A stretch of DNA of 34,580 bases from CAZOIA01 sp964579675 (GTDB lineage: Bacteria > Planctomycetota > Phycisphaerae > UBA1845 > PWPN01): positions 1 through 34,580 of the forward strand of contig CAZOIA010000039.1 of NCBI GenBank assembly GCA_964579675.1, in the 5' to 3' direction. Shown here one piece after another: positions 25,481-33,666 of the stretch. The notes below the pieces were generated by a model, which was not told the origin of the DNA, did no database searches, and was given only the letters and a program-made list of their open reading frames with translations. The position numbers and the translations under genes were made by a program. Every line of letters starts with the position of its first letter. Position 1 is the first letter of the stretch.

Positions 25481-26908
25481 ATGAACGATAGCATCCTGTT
25501 GGTCAATCCCCCGGCGGAGGTGGTCCGAGAGTGCTATGATGCGCCGGACTACCCGGCCATCGGCATTGCCTGCGTCGCCGGCTACCTGCAGGCGCACGGG
25601 GGCAAGTGCACGGTGCTCGATAGCAAACTGACCCGCCGGACGGTAGACGACACCATCGCAGAGATCGTCGAGCGACGGCCGCGGATCCTCGGGCTGACCG
25701 CGATGACCCACATGATCGTGACCACGCACCGGATTGCCGCCGCGGTCAAGACCCGGTGCCCCGAGACGATCATAGTGCTCGGCGGGTTTCACGGCAGCTT
25801 TCTGCCGGAGCGAACGCTCCGGGAGTTCCCGAACTTCGATTACGTCGTGGTGGGCGAGGGTGAAATGGCGTTTCTGAAGTTCGCCCGCGCGGTTTCCGCC
25901 GGCGAGGACCCCTCGGGGATCCAAGGTGTGGCCAGTCGCCAGGGCGACCAGGTCCGCGTCAACGGGCGGGGTGAGGTGCCCGAGAACCTCGACGATTTGG
26001 GCATGCCGGCGTGGGAACTGTTCCCCCCGGCCAAGATGTATCCGATCATGACTCAGCGTGGCTGCCCGTTCGGGTGCAACTTCTGCAGCCGACCCTACGG
26101 CCGGAAGATCCGGCAGCGCAGCCCGGCCAACGTCGTCGCCGAGATCAAGCGAAGCATCGAACGGTTCCGGTGCTCCCGGATCGATTTCTATGACGAGACG
26201 TTCACGGTTCGCAAGGACCACGTCGTCAACCTCTGCAAGGCGATTATCCAGGAGGGTATTCACAAGAAAGCCCGCTTTTCGGCGTATGTTCACGCGAAAA
26301 CGATCGACGGGCCGATTGCCCGGCTGATGAAGGCCGCCAACTTCACGGAGGTCGGCTTCGGCGTTGAATCGGGGAATCCGGAGATCATGCGGCAAATGAG
26401 AAAGGGCATCGGTCCGGCGGACGTCGTGCGGGCCGCTCACGTTCTCCGCCAGGCTGGGCTCAAGTTCGCCGCCTACTTCATCATCGGCCATCCGAACGAG
26501 ACCAAGGCCACCGCTCGCGACACGATCCGCCTGGCGGCCACGCTCAATCCCGACTCGGTCGCCATCGGCCTCATGGTGCCTTATCCCGGCACGCAGATCT
26601 GGGACCTGGCGATCCGGGGCGAAGGCGGGTACAAGCTCATCAGCGCCAACTGGGAAGATTTCAACAAGCAGATCGGAAACGCCCTGGAGCTTGAAGCCTT
26701 GTCCCGCAAGACCATGGAAAGGCTCCAACTCGAAGGGTATCTCTACGTCTACCTTCGTAACCTGCGCCTCTATGAAATGTTCGAGGCGATGTGGATCAAC
26801 CGCAGGCGGATCGCATTCATCATAGGCAAGCTGTTCCGCAAGACCCGGCGGGCCGCCGTCAGTTCCTGGCTGGAGGGCACGGGGCGGGTACTGGCCACCT
26901 CGACATAG
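25481..26908 (+). CDS. B12-binding-domain radical SAM protein
   Basis: A 475-residue protein. The N-terminal 140 residues (ILLVNPPAE, YPAIGIACVAGYL, VLGGFHGSF, YVVVGEGEMAF) form a cobalamin-binding-type Rossmann domain, though no DxHxxG motif is evident, so B12 may not be bound through histidine. The radical SAM core has Cys195, Cys199 and Cys202 in CPFGCNFC for the 4Fe-4S cluster, then FYDETFTV, VGFGVESGNPEIM and FIIGHPNET. Such enzymes methylate or rearrange unreactive carbons, including sugar and lipid carbons. Its position between the glycosylphosphotransferase and FemAB genes suggests a role on the glycan or its lipid carrier (inference). It starts 100 bp after the previous stop. A long antisense open frame over it is a shadow. 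Confidence 0.88.
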   Translation: MNDSILLVNPPAEVVRECYDAPDYPAIGIACVAGYLQAHGGKCTVLDSKLTRRTVDDTIAEIVERRPRILGLTAMTHMIVTTHRIAAAVKTRCPETIIVLGGFHGSFLPERTLREFPNFDYVVVGEGEMAFLKFARAVSAGEDPSGIQGVASRQGDQVRVNGRGEVPENLDDLGMPAWELFPPAKMYPIMTQRGCPFGCNFCSRPYGRKIRQRSPANVVAEIKRSIERFRCSRIDFYDETFTVRKDHVVNLCKAIIQEGIHKKARFSAYVHAKTIDGPIARLMKAANFTEVGFGVESGNPEIMRQMRKGIGPADVVRAAHVLRQAGLKFAAYFIIGHPNETKATARDTIRLAATLNPDSVAIGLMVPYPGTQIWDLAIRGEGGYKLISANWEDFNKQIGNALELEALSRKTMERLQLEGYLYVYLRNLRLYEMFEAMWINRRRIAFIIGKLFRKTRRAAVSSWLEGTGRVLATST

Positions 26909-26946
26909 GCTGGGCGGCGATGATTCGGGCTGGACGTCAGCTCGCC

Positions 26947-28086
26947 TCACTGAGGGCAGAGGCACGATTTGACACTTGCCCAGGCCCGGTGACCGGCCAC
27001 GCGCGACAGGCCCTGCTTGAAGCTCTCCTTGGCGGCACTGCACGCCAGCGCGGTACGCCCTCGGGCCGTCACCGGCTCGACGATAGTGACGGTTTCGTCG
27101 TGTGCGTTGGCCCACCGGCGTTTGTGAGGCTCGTCGCCCCGGAGGAAATCGAACGTCCGGAGCTGCTCCTCGATCGCGGACCGAACGGCCTGCCCGATGC
27201 ACAACGATCCGGGGCTGAGTTCGGCCAGCGCCGGGTCCCAACCGCCCTGGTAGTAGTACGCGCGCTGCCCGCAATGGAACGCCATCAGCGCCGCCACCGT
27301 GCGCTGCCCGTCACAGAGCCGGTGCAGCCGCAGCCAGCCCCGCCGGTGGGCGATTCCGGCGAAACGCCTGACGAACGCCACGAACGCGCAAGAAACGAAA
27401 CTGCCCGTCTGACCGCGGTGGCGCCAGCACTCACCGTGAAGATCGATGAAGGCTTCGATCGCCGATTCCAGCGTAGTGCCTTGATCGTTGAGGTGCCACG
27501 TCAGCCCGTGCTGCAGGGCGGCAGCCCGCTCCTGTCGCCGTAGATAGCTGCGCAGCTTCTTGCTGAGCGTGTGCATGTATGCATCGTAAGTGGCGGGCAA
27601 TTCGATGAACGGCAGCACGCGCCGGTCTCGAACCTGCATTCGCGCCTGCTGCGTTTCGGTCAAGAGTGATCGGGCGATCGGTCCCGAACGGCTCAGCTCG
27701 CTCCAGTGGATCAAGTCGGCTTCGTTTGCCGCGGTCCGTTTCGCTTCAACCAGCAGTTGCTGCTCCAAGCCCTGAGTGGCGGTGATCGGATCAAGCCGAT
27801 CCCCCGAGACCACGGTCCCGCCCATCGCTTCGAGTATCCGGTATCTTGCCGGACCGCGGCCTGTCGTGCGAATACCCAGAGGCCAGACGGCCGCGAGCCG
27901 CCCTCGCGGATCTCTTGCGGTCACGACCCGCAGCTTCACGTCGGGCGCGATCGTCGCCCGCCAGGCATTGACCCAGTCCGGCCCGACGAACAGCGATGCG
28001 TCGGCTCGCTCCGCCAGGCGCGACCATTCCGCAGCCACCTCGGCAAGGGCGGCTTCGTCGGTCAATGTTTGCCATGACACGCACAC
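26947..28086 (-). CDS. FemAB/CelD-like GNAT acyltransferase
   Basis: A 379-residue protein of the Acetyltransf_6 (BcsL/CelD, FemAB-like) family: LFVGPDWVNAWRATIAPDVK near residue 36, ETQQARMQVRDRRVLPFIEL in the middle, YMHTLSKKLRSYLRRQERAA (near residue 170) and, in the C-terminal GNAT half, TVAALMAFHCGQRAYYYQGG and SPGSLCIGQAVRSAIEEQLR, ending with FDFLRGDEPHKRRWA. Family members transfer acyl or aminoacyl groups; FemAB-like proteins recur in exosortase EPS loci. GTG at 28086 has GGAG 8 nt upstream and lies inside the 3' end of the deacetylase gene (25-bp overlap), so the two are probably translated together. The acyl donor and acceptor are unknown. Confidence 0.83.
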   Translation of the reverse strand: MCVSWQTLTDEAALAEVAAEWSRLAERADASLFVGPDWVNAWRATIAPDVKLRVVTARDPRGRLAAVWPLGIRTTGRGPARYRILEAMGGTVVSGDRLDPITATQGLEQQLLVEAKRTAANEADLIHWSELSRSGPIARSLLTETQQARMQVRDRRVLPFIELPATYDAYMHTLSKKLRSYLRRQERAAALQHGLTWHLNDQGTTLESAIEAFIDLHGECWRHRGQTGSFVSCAFVAFVRRFAGIAHRRGWLRLHRLCDGQRTVAALMAFHCGQRAYYYQGGWDPALAELSPGSLCIGQAVRSAIEEQLRTFDFLRGDEPHKRRWANAHDETVTIVEPVTARGRTALACSAAKESFKQGLSRVAGHRAWASVKSCLCPQ

Positions 28087-29060
28087 GCGATGCGCTCCGC
28101 CTTTGCCCTGCGGCGACGGTCGAGCAACCCGAGCACCTCCACCGCAAAGGTGGTGCGGGTGTGAAACAGTCCGACGCAGTTGCGACGCAGATGAAGCAGA
28201 TCAACCGGCGGCCGGTTCCCGCCGGCGATGCCCGTGCAGGCCAGCGGGACATCCAACTCGCGGAGTAACCGGACGTCCTCGGGCCCGAAATCGCTCCGCT
28301 GGCCATAGGGGTACGCGAGCGGCACGTTCGAGGTGTTCAACCGGTCGCGAATGGCCGCGATACTGCCTCGGATTTCTTCACGACGCTTTGCCGGCTCGGT
28401 CCGGGCGAGATTGACGTGCGAACGGGCGTGGGCCCCGAGCCAGTGGCCGGCCCGCACCATGGCCAGTGCCTTATCCCAACGCATGCAGCGCAACGACTCG
28501 CGCACGTTTGGATCGATGGCGTCGGGATCGACCGGGTTAGTGACGGCGGCCCCTCCGCGCCGGCCGCCGGGGCCGAGAAGAGCTTGCCGCGCGTCATCTT
28601 CCAGCATCCCGCCGTCTTCCAGCCGATCCGTACAGGCGAAGATCGTCGCTGACACATCGTGAGCCGCCAGTACCGGCGCCGCCAGTCGCACCAGGTTGGC
28701 CGGCGCGTCATCGAAGGTGATGGCGAATAGTGGCTGTCGCCACGTCCGGCCCGAGCGAAGCAGCCCCAGCACCTCCCGCAGACCGACCACCGACCCAATG
28801 CGCCGCATCGTGCCGAGCTGGTCGTCCAGGGCCGACTGGGTGACGTAGTGTGACGGCACCCAGGGCAGATCACGCTCGTAGTCCGCGCAGATGCCGTGAT
28901 ACATGATGATCCGCAGCGAACCTCGGTTGAGCCGGCGGTTGACGAGACGCAGGCTCACGTCCCATAACCGCGGGCGCGGCCCTACATACCCGGTGTGATC
29001 CTGCGAGGCACGCTGGGCGGGGTCATCAGACTCTTCCAGTTCCAGCAGCCCGGGCGGCAC
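28062..29060 (-). CDS. polysaccharide deacetylase family protein (NodB fold)
   Basis: About 332 residues. RIIMYHGI (near residue 52) opens the domain, ITFDDAPANLVRLA (Asp117, Asp118) is the first catalytic motif with the metal-binding aspartate, GAHARSHVNL gives the histidine pair (His211, His215) that completes the metal site, and LAYPYGQRSDFG is motif 3. A long insert (about residues 145-195) separates motifs 1 and 2. It would remove N- or O-acetyl groups from the exported or lipid-linked glycan. GTG at 29060 is chosen because GGGAGGA stands 8 nt upstream; the frame continues to another GTG at 29099 without such a site. There is no signal peptide, so a cytoplasmic location or non-classical export must be considered. 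It overlaps the FemAB-like gene downstream. Confidence 0.87.
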   Translation of the reverse strand: MPPGLLELEESDDPAQRASQDHTGYVGPRPRLWDVSLRLVNRRLNRGSLRIIMYHGICADYERDLPWVPSHYVTQSALDDQLGTMRRIGSVVGLREVLGLLRSGRTWRQPLFAITFDDAPANLVRLAAPVLAAHDVSATIFACTDRLEDGGMLEDDARQALLGPGGRRGGAAVTNPVDPDAIDPNVRESLRCMRWDKALAMVRAGHWLGAHARSHVNLARTEPAKRREEIRGSIAAIRDRLNTSNVPLAYPYGQRSDFGPEDVRLLRELDVPLACTGIAGGNRPPVDLLHLRRNCVGLFHTRTTFAVEVLGLLDRRRRAKAERIACACHGKH

Positions 29061-29156
29061 AATCGTTTCCTCCCGCCGTCCCCGCGGGCCGGCGCGCACA
29101 ATGTGATCCGCACCCCGTCCTATCGAATATCGGGCGTTGAAACCCGCGGAATTAGT

Positions 29157-29330
29157 CCGGATTTCTCACCACGGAGACACTGAGACGCGGAGAAGACAAG
29201 GATGTCAACGAGATGTGCTGGTCGAGGCCGGGCGGGACCATCGACAGGCCGTCGAGATCTGAAGCCGGCATGAGTTCACGTATCCCCTCTTCTCTGTGAT
29301 CTCCGCGCCTCCGTGGTGAGTTCTTCCGGT
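29157..29330. repeat. inverted-repeat (MITE-like) element, copy 2
   Basis: The left end reads CTCACCACGGAGACACTGAG from 29165, and the reverse complement of the right end reads CTCACCACGGAGGCGCGGAG (ending near 29320). CCGGATTTCTCACC at the left edge matches the CCGGATTACTCACC edge of copy 1. The interior of roughly 100 bp has no detectable similarity to copy 1 by eye and no gene. It lies in the 394-bp divergent gap between the deacetylase and the ABC permease, a gap in which I see no other gene. Confidence 0.6.
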
Positions 29331-29454
29331 CAGAAATGCAGGGTAGGCCCGTCACCGGGAAACGGGGCCGAAACAGAGGTCGCCGTGCCCCGAGCGCCGC
29401 TGTACAATGCCGTGCCGCGGGGTCCCGGTTCGTGCGTGCGGAGGGACTTTCAAG

Positions 29455-30144
29455 TTGCGTTCGCAAGATGATCGCGACCGCAGGCGTGTGGGTAAGCAGG
29501 TCGTGCTCCCTTGGGGGCAGTCAATCCGCATCTGTGCCGCCAACGTGAGAACGCGGCTCGGGCGGTCGGTGCTCACGTTGCTCGGCGTGGTGCTGGCGGT
29601 GGCGTTCCTGACCAGCGTGATGACGACGGCCGACATCACCGACGCCGTGATCGCCGGCGGCGACGCTAACACGCTTTTCGAGCTCGCCAAGGCCACCGGC
29701 ATCGACGTGGGCAGCGAGGCGGCCCTCAAGACGCAACGCCACCGCGACTACTGGCTGATCGCCCTGTCGATCCTGGTTGCCCTGGTCGGGATCGTCAACT
29801 CCGTGTTGATGAGTGTCACCGAGCGGTTCCGGGAGATCGGGACCATGAAGTGCCTGGGCGCGCTCGATTCGTTCATCGTACGTCTCTTCTTCTTCGAGAG
29901 CGCGTTTGCCGGGTTGATCGGTTCGGCCATCGGTGCCCCGATCGGGATTGCACTTGCGACGCTCAGAATGGGCGTGGCGGTGGGCTTCGGCTCACTGGAT
30001 CCCGGCCAACTCGCGCGGGACACGTTGACCAACGGGGTGATTGCCCTGGCGGTCGGCACCACGATTTCCGTGCTGGCTGCGATCTACCCTGCCTATGTGG
30101 CGGCACGCATGCAGCCGGTCGAGGCCATGCGGGCTGAGGAGTAA
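29455..30144 (+). CDS. short FtsX/MacB-type ABC transporter permease
   Basis: About 229 residues. One helix (VLTLLGVVLAVAFLTSVMT) comes near the N-terminus, three more at about residues 98-120, 140-165 and 185-210. ERFREIGTMKCLGALDSFIV after the second helix is the hallmark of FtsX-fold permeases, and AARMQPVEAMRAEE is the typical C-terminus. The domain between helices 1 and 2 is only about 45 residues, against roughly 200 in MacB or LolC, so this is a minimal version. The start is uncertain: TTG at 29455 has GGAGG 10 nt upstream; GTG at 29488 is possible. TACAAT at 29402-29407 could be a -10 element, with no good -35. It is followed two bases later by its ATPase gene. Confidence 0.82.
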   Translation: MRSQDDRDRRRVGKQVVLPWGQSIRICAANVRTRLGRSVLTLLGVVLAVAFLTSVMTTADITDAVIAGGDANTLFELAKATGIDVGSEAALKTQRHRDYWLIALSILVALVGIVNSVLMSVTERFREIGTMKCLGALDSFIVRLFFFESAFAGLIGSAIGAPIGIALATLRMGVAVGFGSLDPGQLARDTLTNGVIALAVGTTISVLAAIYPAYVAARMQPVEAMRAEE

Positions 30145-30146
30145 CC

Positions 30147-30890
30147 ATGGGAATCGACGTCGGCGACACGATCATCCGCACCCGCGACGTCGCAAAGCAA
30201 TACACAATGGGCAGCGAGCTGGTGGAGGCCCTGCGGGGCGTAACGATCGACGTCGCCGCCGGTGAATACGTCTCCGTCATGGGGCCGAGCGGATCGGGAA
30301 AGAGCACGTTCTTCAACATGGTGGGCGGACTGGACAAGCCCACCAGCGGGCAGGTGTATATCGACGAGGTGGACATCGCCCAGCTCGACGTCTATGAGTT
30401 GGCCTGGCTGCGGTGCCGCAAGATCGGCTACATCTTCCAAACCTTCAACCTGATCCCGGTGATGACCGCCCTGGAGAACGTGACGCTGCCGATGACTTTC
30501 GCGGGCGCCGGCGCCGACTACGCCCGGGACGCCGGGGCTGAACTCCTCAAGACGGTCGGTCTGGGCGATCGCCTGCACCACCGGCCTTTCGAGCTGTCCG
30601 GCGGGCAGCAGCAGCGGGTCGCCATCGCCCGGGCCCTGGCCAACGACCCCGCCATCATCCTCGCTGACGAGCCGACCGGGAACCTCGACACCGGCACCGG
30701 GACCGAAATCATCGAGCTGCTCAGCTCGCTTAACCGCGAGCGCCACGTGACCATCATCACCGCCACCCACGACCACAAGATGCTCGCCGCCTCTCATCGC
30801 GTCGTCTGGATCCGCGATGGGCGAATCGACCGCATCGAGAAGCGTGAAGACCTGGACATTGCCGTCGGCACCATCGACGGGCAGGCGTAA
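30147..30890 (+). CDS. ABC transporter ATPase (LolD/MacB family)
   Basis: A 247-residue ATPase. Walker A GPSGSGKST (near residue 46), the Q-loop YIFQTFNLIPVMTALENV (near residue 94), the signature LSGGQQQRVAIARAL (near residue 150), Walker B AIILADEPTGNLDT and the switch histidine in ITATHDHKM are all intact and in the LolD/MacB pattern. With the short permease just upstream it would form a type VII (mechanotransmission) ABC machine acting on periplasmic or membrane substrates such as lipoproteins. ATG at 30147 follows GAGGAG at 30137-30142. The pair is on the opposite side of an inverted-repeat element from the polysaccharide genes, so a shared function is not implied. The 159-bp gap to the next gene contains no clear terminator. 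Confidence 0.93.
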   Translation: MGIDVGDTIIRTRDVAKQYTMGSELVEALRGVTIDVAAGEYVSVMGPSGSGKSTFFNMVGGLDKPTSGQVYIDEVDIAQLDVYELAWLRCRKIGYIFQTFNLIPVMTALENVTLPMTFAGAGADYARDAGAELLKTVGLGDRLHHRPFELSGGQQQRVAIARALANDPAIILADEPTGNLDTGTGTEIIELLSSLNRERHVTIITATHDHKMLAASHRVVWIRDGRIDRIEKREDLDIAVGTIDGQA

Positions 30891-31049
30891 CCCCGTAGCG
30901 TGTCCAACGATCCCCGGTATTCTCGTGGTTCGCGATTCTGGACGACGAGCCTTTCGAGTATCCCAGGATGGAGTTCGGCGAGCCCCTCCTTGACTCGCGA
31001 TCAGAGAAGAGGACCTGGGCAGGCTCCGCCTGGGAAAAGCCGGCTGCGG

Positions 31050-31721
31050 TCACACGCCCAGTTCGATGAAGAGCCGCCGGACCCAGGGTGGGTTGGCCTG
31101 GGCCAGCGCTTCCAGGTGCCGCTTGCGGGTGAAGTAGTAGAGCGCCAGGCTCCCTTGCACGCCGATGCTCAGCACCATCACCAGCGAATAAAACCCATAG
31201 GTGGCAATCGGGGCCCAGAACTCAAGCTCCTGCTCGATGTCCTGCTCCAGTCCCGGCAGTTGGGACAGTTGGGATTGCATCTCCGGCGAGATCAGCGCGG
31301 AGCGGGCCTGTTTGCTGGAGAAGGTCAGCATCTGGACCAGGCAGTAGACCAGGATGACGGCCACGAAAGCCAGTTGGTTCCGGGCCAGGAAGACGGCCGC
31401 CGATGGCAGCCCCTGCCGCATTCGCTGAGAGCCGATGTACTCGACCACGCCGATGACGCAGATCCCCGTGACCACGAGGAAGCCCGCCCAGCTTGGGGAA
31501 AGCAGAACCAGGGGGATGCTGATGATGCCGATCGCCAGGATGGTGATGGCCGAGAATCGTGCCGTGCGGGCCGCCTTGCGGACCGGCCGACGGCCGTCCA
31601 TGGCCCGGCGCAGGAGCGAGAAGTGAGCTTCCTCCAGGGGCGATACCGGCTCGGCGGCCGGGACACGGGCCGCGACGGCTGCGACGCCCTCACCGGCCAG
31701 GCTGTTCGATGGCGGGCTCAT
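31050..31721 (-). CDS. membrane protein of unknown function (four predicted helices)
   Basis: About 223 residues, unrecognised. After a soluble, basic N-terminus (EEAHFSLLRRAMDGRRPVRK near residue 30) there are two close helices (ITILAIGIISIPLVLLSPSW; FLVVTGICVIGVVEYIG), a third (QLAFVAVILVYCLVQML), a hydrophilic loop of about 40 residues with a Leu/Gln-rich amphipathic stretch, and a fourth helix (YGFYSLVMVLSIGVQGSLAL) ending in YYFTRKRHLEAL. The frame continues to a GTG at 31745; neither start has a strong ribosome binding site, and I prefer the ATG at 31721. It lies 144 bp downstream of gatA on the same strand. Confidence 0.7.
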   Translation of the reverse strand: MSPPSNSLAGEGVAAVAARVPAAEPVSPLEEAHFSLLRRAMDGRRPVRKAARTARFSAITILAIGIISIPLVLLSPSWAGFLVVTGICVIGVVEYIGSQRMRQGLPSAAVFLARNQLAFVAVILVYCLVQMLTFSSKQARSALISPEMQSQLSQLPGLEQDIEQELEFWAPIATYGFYSLVMVLSIGVQGSLALYYFTRKRHLEALAQANPPWVRRLFIELGV

Positions 31722-31865
31722 GGCCCTTGTATCGGTTGAATCCACCAGGATCTACCAGGTTGGCCGGGTCGTTGTCGCGATTCATCGCGGCATCGACCTG
31801 CCGTTGTCCTCGGCATGGAGTGGCGGCAGATGAACGTCCCGATGGAATCGGAACAACCACCTGCC

Positions 31866-33341
31866 CTACGGTTTGGGCACCCCGTCGGCGATCGCCGGCA
31901 GGCGGGTGTGCCAGTCGGTCTTCATCTGGTACTCGTGGGCAATTCGCAGAAGTCTCTCTTCGGCAAAATGCGGGCCCATCAACTGCAAACCGATCGGCAA
32001 TCCCGCCCTGCTGAAGCCGCACGGTATGCTGATCGCGGGAATGCCCGCCAGGTTGGCCGATACCGTGTAGATATCCAGCAGGTACATCGCCAGGGGATCG
32101 TCGATCCTCTCGCCGATCCTGATGGCCGGCGTCGGCGCGACGGGGCAGGCGATCACGTCCACCTCGCCGAAGGCTCGCTCGAAGTCCCGTTGGACCAGCG
32201 TTCGCACCTTCAGGGCCTTGAGATAATAAGCGTCGTAGTACCCACTGGACAGGGCGTAGGTGCCGAGCATGATCCGCCGCTTGACTTCGGGGCCAAACCC
32301 TTCCTGCCGGCTCGAACAGTAAAGGTCTATGTAGTCCTTGGGCCGGGCGGTCCGGTGGCCGTAGTGCACGCCGTCGTACCGCGCCAGGTTGCTGGAGGCT
32401 TCTGCGGTTACAATCAGGTAATAACAGGCGATGGCGTACTTCATGTGCGGCAAGTGAACGGTCTTGACGGTTGCGCCGCCGGCCTTATACGCGTCGATCG
32501 CCGCTTCGACGGCCTGGCGGACCTCCGGGTCGAGCCCCGGGCCGAAGTACTCCTCGGCATACCCGATTCGTACACCTTCAAGCGGCCCATCCAGGGCGGC
32601 AAGGTAGTCGGGCACCGGCTCATCCACGCTGGTGGAATCCCGCCTGTCTTTGCCGGCGGTGACACCCAGCAGCAAGGCCGCGTCGCGCACGTTGCGGGTG
32701 ATCGGCCCGATCTGGTCGAGGCTGCTGCCGTAGGCCACCAGCCCGTAGCGTGAAACCCGGCCATAGGTCGGCTTAAGCCCGGTGACCCCGCAGAACGACG
32801 CCGGCTGGCGAATCGACCCGCCGGTATCCGACCCCAGGGTGCCTGGGATCATGTCGGCCGCCACCGCCGCCGCCGACCCGCCCGAGCTGCCGCCCGGCAC
32901 ACGGTCCAGATCCCACGGATTGCGCGTCACGCCGAATGCGCTGTTCTCGGTGCTGGAACCCATGGCAAACTCGTCGAGGTTGGTCTTGCCCACGATAATG
33001 GTCCCGGCAGCTTCGAGCCTCTCCACGACGTGTGCGTTGTAGGGGGCCTCGAAGTGCTCCAGACTCCTGGACGAACAGGTGGTCCGCCCGAACGACGTGC
33101 ACATGTTGTCCTTTATCAGAACGGGCACGCCCGCCAACTCGCCGACGGGCTCGGCGCGGGCGATCTTCTCGTCGATCTGCTCGGCGAGGTCCATCGCTCG
33201 GTCCCCGTCCCAGCTCACCAGGGCATGCACCCTGGGATCGAGCTTCTGGATCCGGTTCAGCGCCCGGTCCACCCATTCACGCGAAGAAGCGGTCTTGGAT
33301 CGGATGGCATCACGGATCTCAATCAGCGTCGGCACGGGCAT
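31866..33341 (-). CDS. gatA: aspartyl/glutamyl-tRNA(Asn/Gln) amidotransferase subunit A
   Basis: A 491-residue amidase-signature enzyme of the expected length. The catalytic triad is visible: Lys77 in PVLIKDN, the cis-serine Ser152 in GGSSGGSAA and the nucleophile Ser176 in SDTGGSIRQPA, with spacing equal to that of characterised GatA. It releases ammonia from glutamine for GatB to amidate mischarged Glu-tRNA(Gln) or Asp-tRNA(Asn). gatC is directly upstream, 16 bp away; gatB is not in the window. ATG at 33341 is the natural start. There is nothing odd in the coding sequence. Glutamine-dependent tRNA charging is standard in many bacterial phyla. Confidence 0.97.
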   Translation of the reverse strand: MPVPTLIEIRDAIRSKTASSREWVDRALNRIQKLDPRVHALVSWDGDRAMDLAEQIDEKIARAEPVGELAGVPVLIKDNMCTSFGRTTCSSRSLEHFEAPYNAHVVERLEAAGTIIVGKTNLDEFAMGSSTENSAFGVTRNPWDLDRVPGGSSGGSAAAVAADMIPGTLGSDTGGSIRQPASFCGVTGLKPTYGRVSRYGLVAYGSSLDQIGPITRNVRDAALLLGVTAGKDRRDSTSVDEPVPDYLAALDGPLEGVRIGYAEEYFGPGLDPEVRQAVEAAIDAYKAGGATVKTVHLPHMKYAIACYYLIVTAEASSNLARYDGVHYGHRTARPKDYIDLYCSSRQEGFGPEVKRRIMLGTYALSSGYYDAYYLKALKVRTLVQRDFERAFGEVDVIACPVAPTPAIRIGERIDDPLAMYLLDIYTVSANLAGIPAISIPCGFSRAGLPIGLQLMGPHFAEERLLRIAHEYQMKTDWHTRLPAIADGVPKP

Positions 33342-33357
33342 TTATCCATTTACCCAT

Positions 33358-33663
33358 CTAGGCACTGTCCTGTTCGAGCACTCTGGGCACGGCGAAGAAG
33401 TTTCCGTCGCGCTGCGGCGCGTTCGACAGTGCCTGGGCCGGCTTCATGCCTCTTGCGGGTTCGTCCGGGCGGAAGACGTTGTGCACCGGCAACGCGTGGG
33501 CGGTGGGAGGGACGTCGGTGGTATCCACTTCGTTCAGTTGACCCACGTACTCGAGAATGGCCGATAATTGCTCGCTGAAAAGCCGAACCTCCTCGTCGGT
33601 GGGCTTGAGCCGCGAGAGGTGGCTGATGTGTCGAACCTGTGACTCGTCAATCCTGCCCGCCAT
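33358..33663 (-). CDS. gatC: aspartyl/glutamyl-tRNA(Asn/Gln) amidotransferase subunit C
   Basis: A 101-residue protein of normal length. VRHISHLSRLKPTDEEVRLF, LSAILEYVGQLNEVDTTDVP and the ending RDGNFFAVPRVLE are the characteristic GatC segments. It wraps around the GatA/GatB interface and stabilises the complex. ATG at 33663-33661 is certain. Its ribosome binding site is provided by a CTTAC/GTAAG pentanucleotide tandem repeat: the last AAGG is 7 nt before the start codon. The gene is followed by gatA. Confidence 0.95.
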   Translation of the reverse strand: MAGRIDESQVRHISHLSRLKPTDEEVRLFSEQLSAILEYVGQLNEVDTTDVPPTAHALPVHNVFRPDEPARGMKPAQALSNAPQRDGNFFAVPRVLEQDSA

Positions 33664-33666
33664 GGA

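Noticed and set aside
25433..27274. 613-residue open frame on the minus strand over the radical SAM gene
   Set aside because: It is a GC-rich shadow: composition is Arg/Pro/Gly/His-rich without any domain, and the plus strand carries an unmistakable radical SAM enzyme.
29379..29407. Promoter before the ABC permease
   Set aside because: TACAAT at 29402 is a fair -10 but no -35 match stands 16-18 bp upstream; not strong enough to list as a feature.
30990..31049. Terminator between the ABC ATPase and the minus-strand membrane protein
   Set aside because: Only a 5-bp stem (CAGGC/GCCTG) without a T-run.
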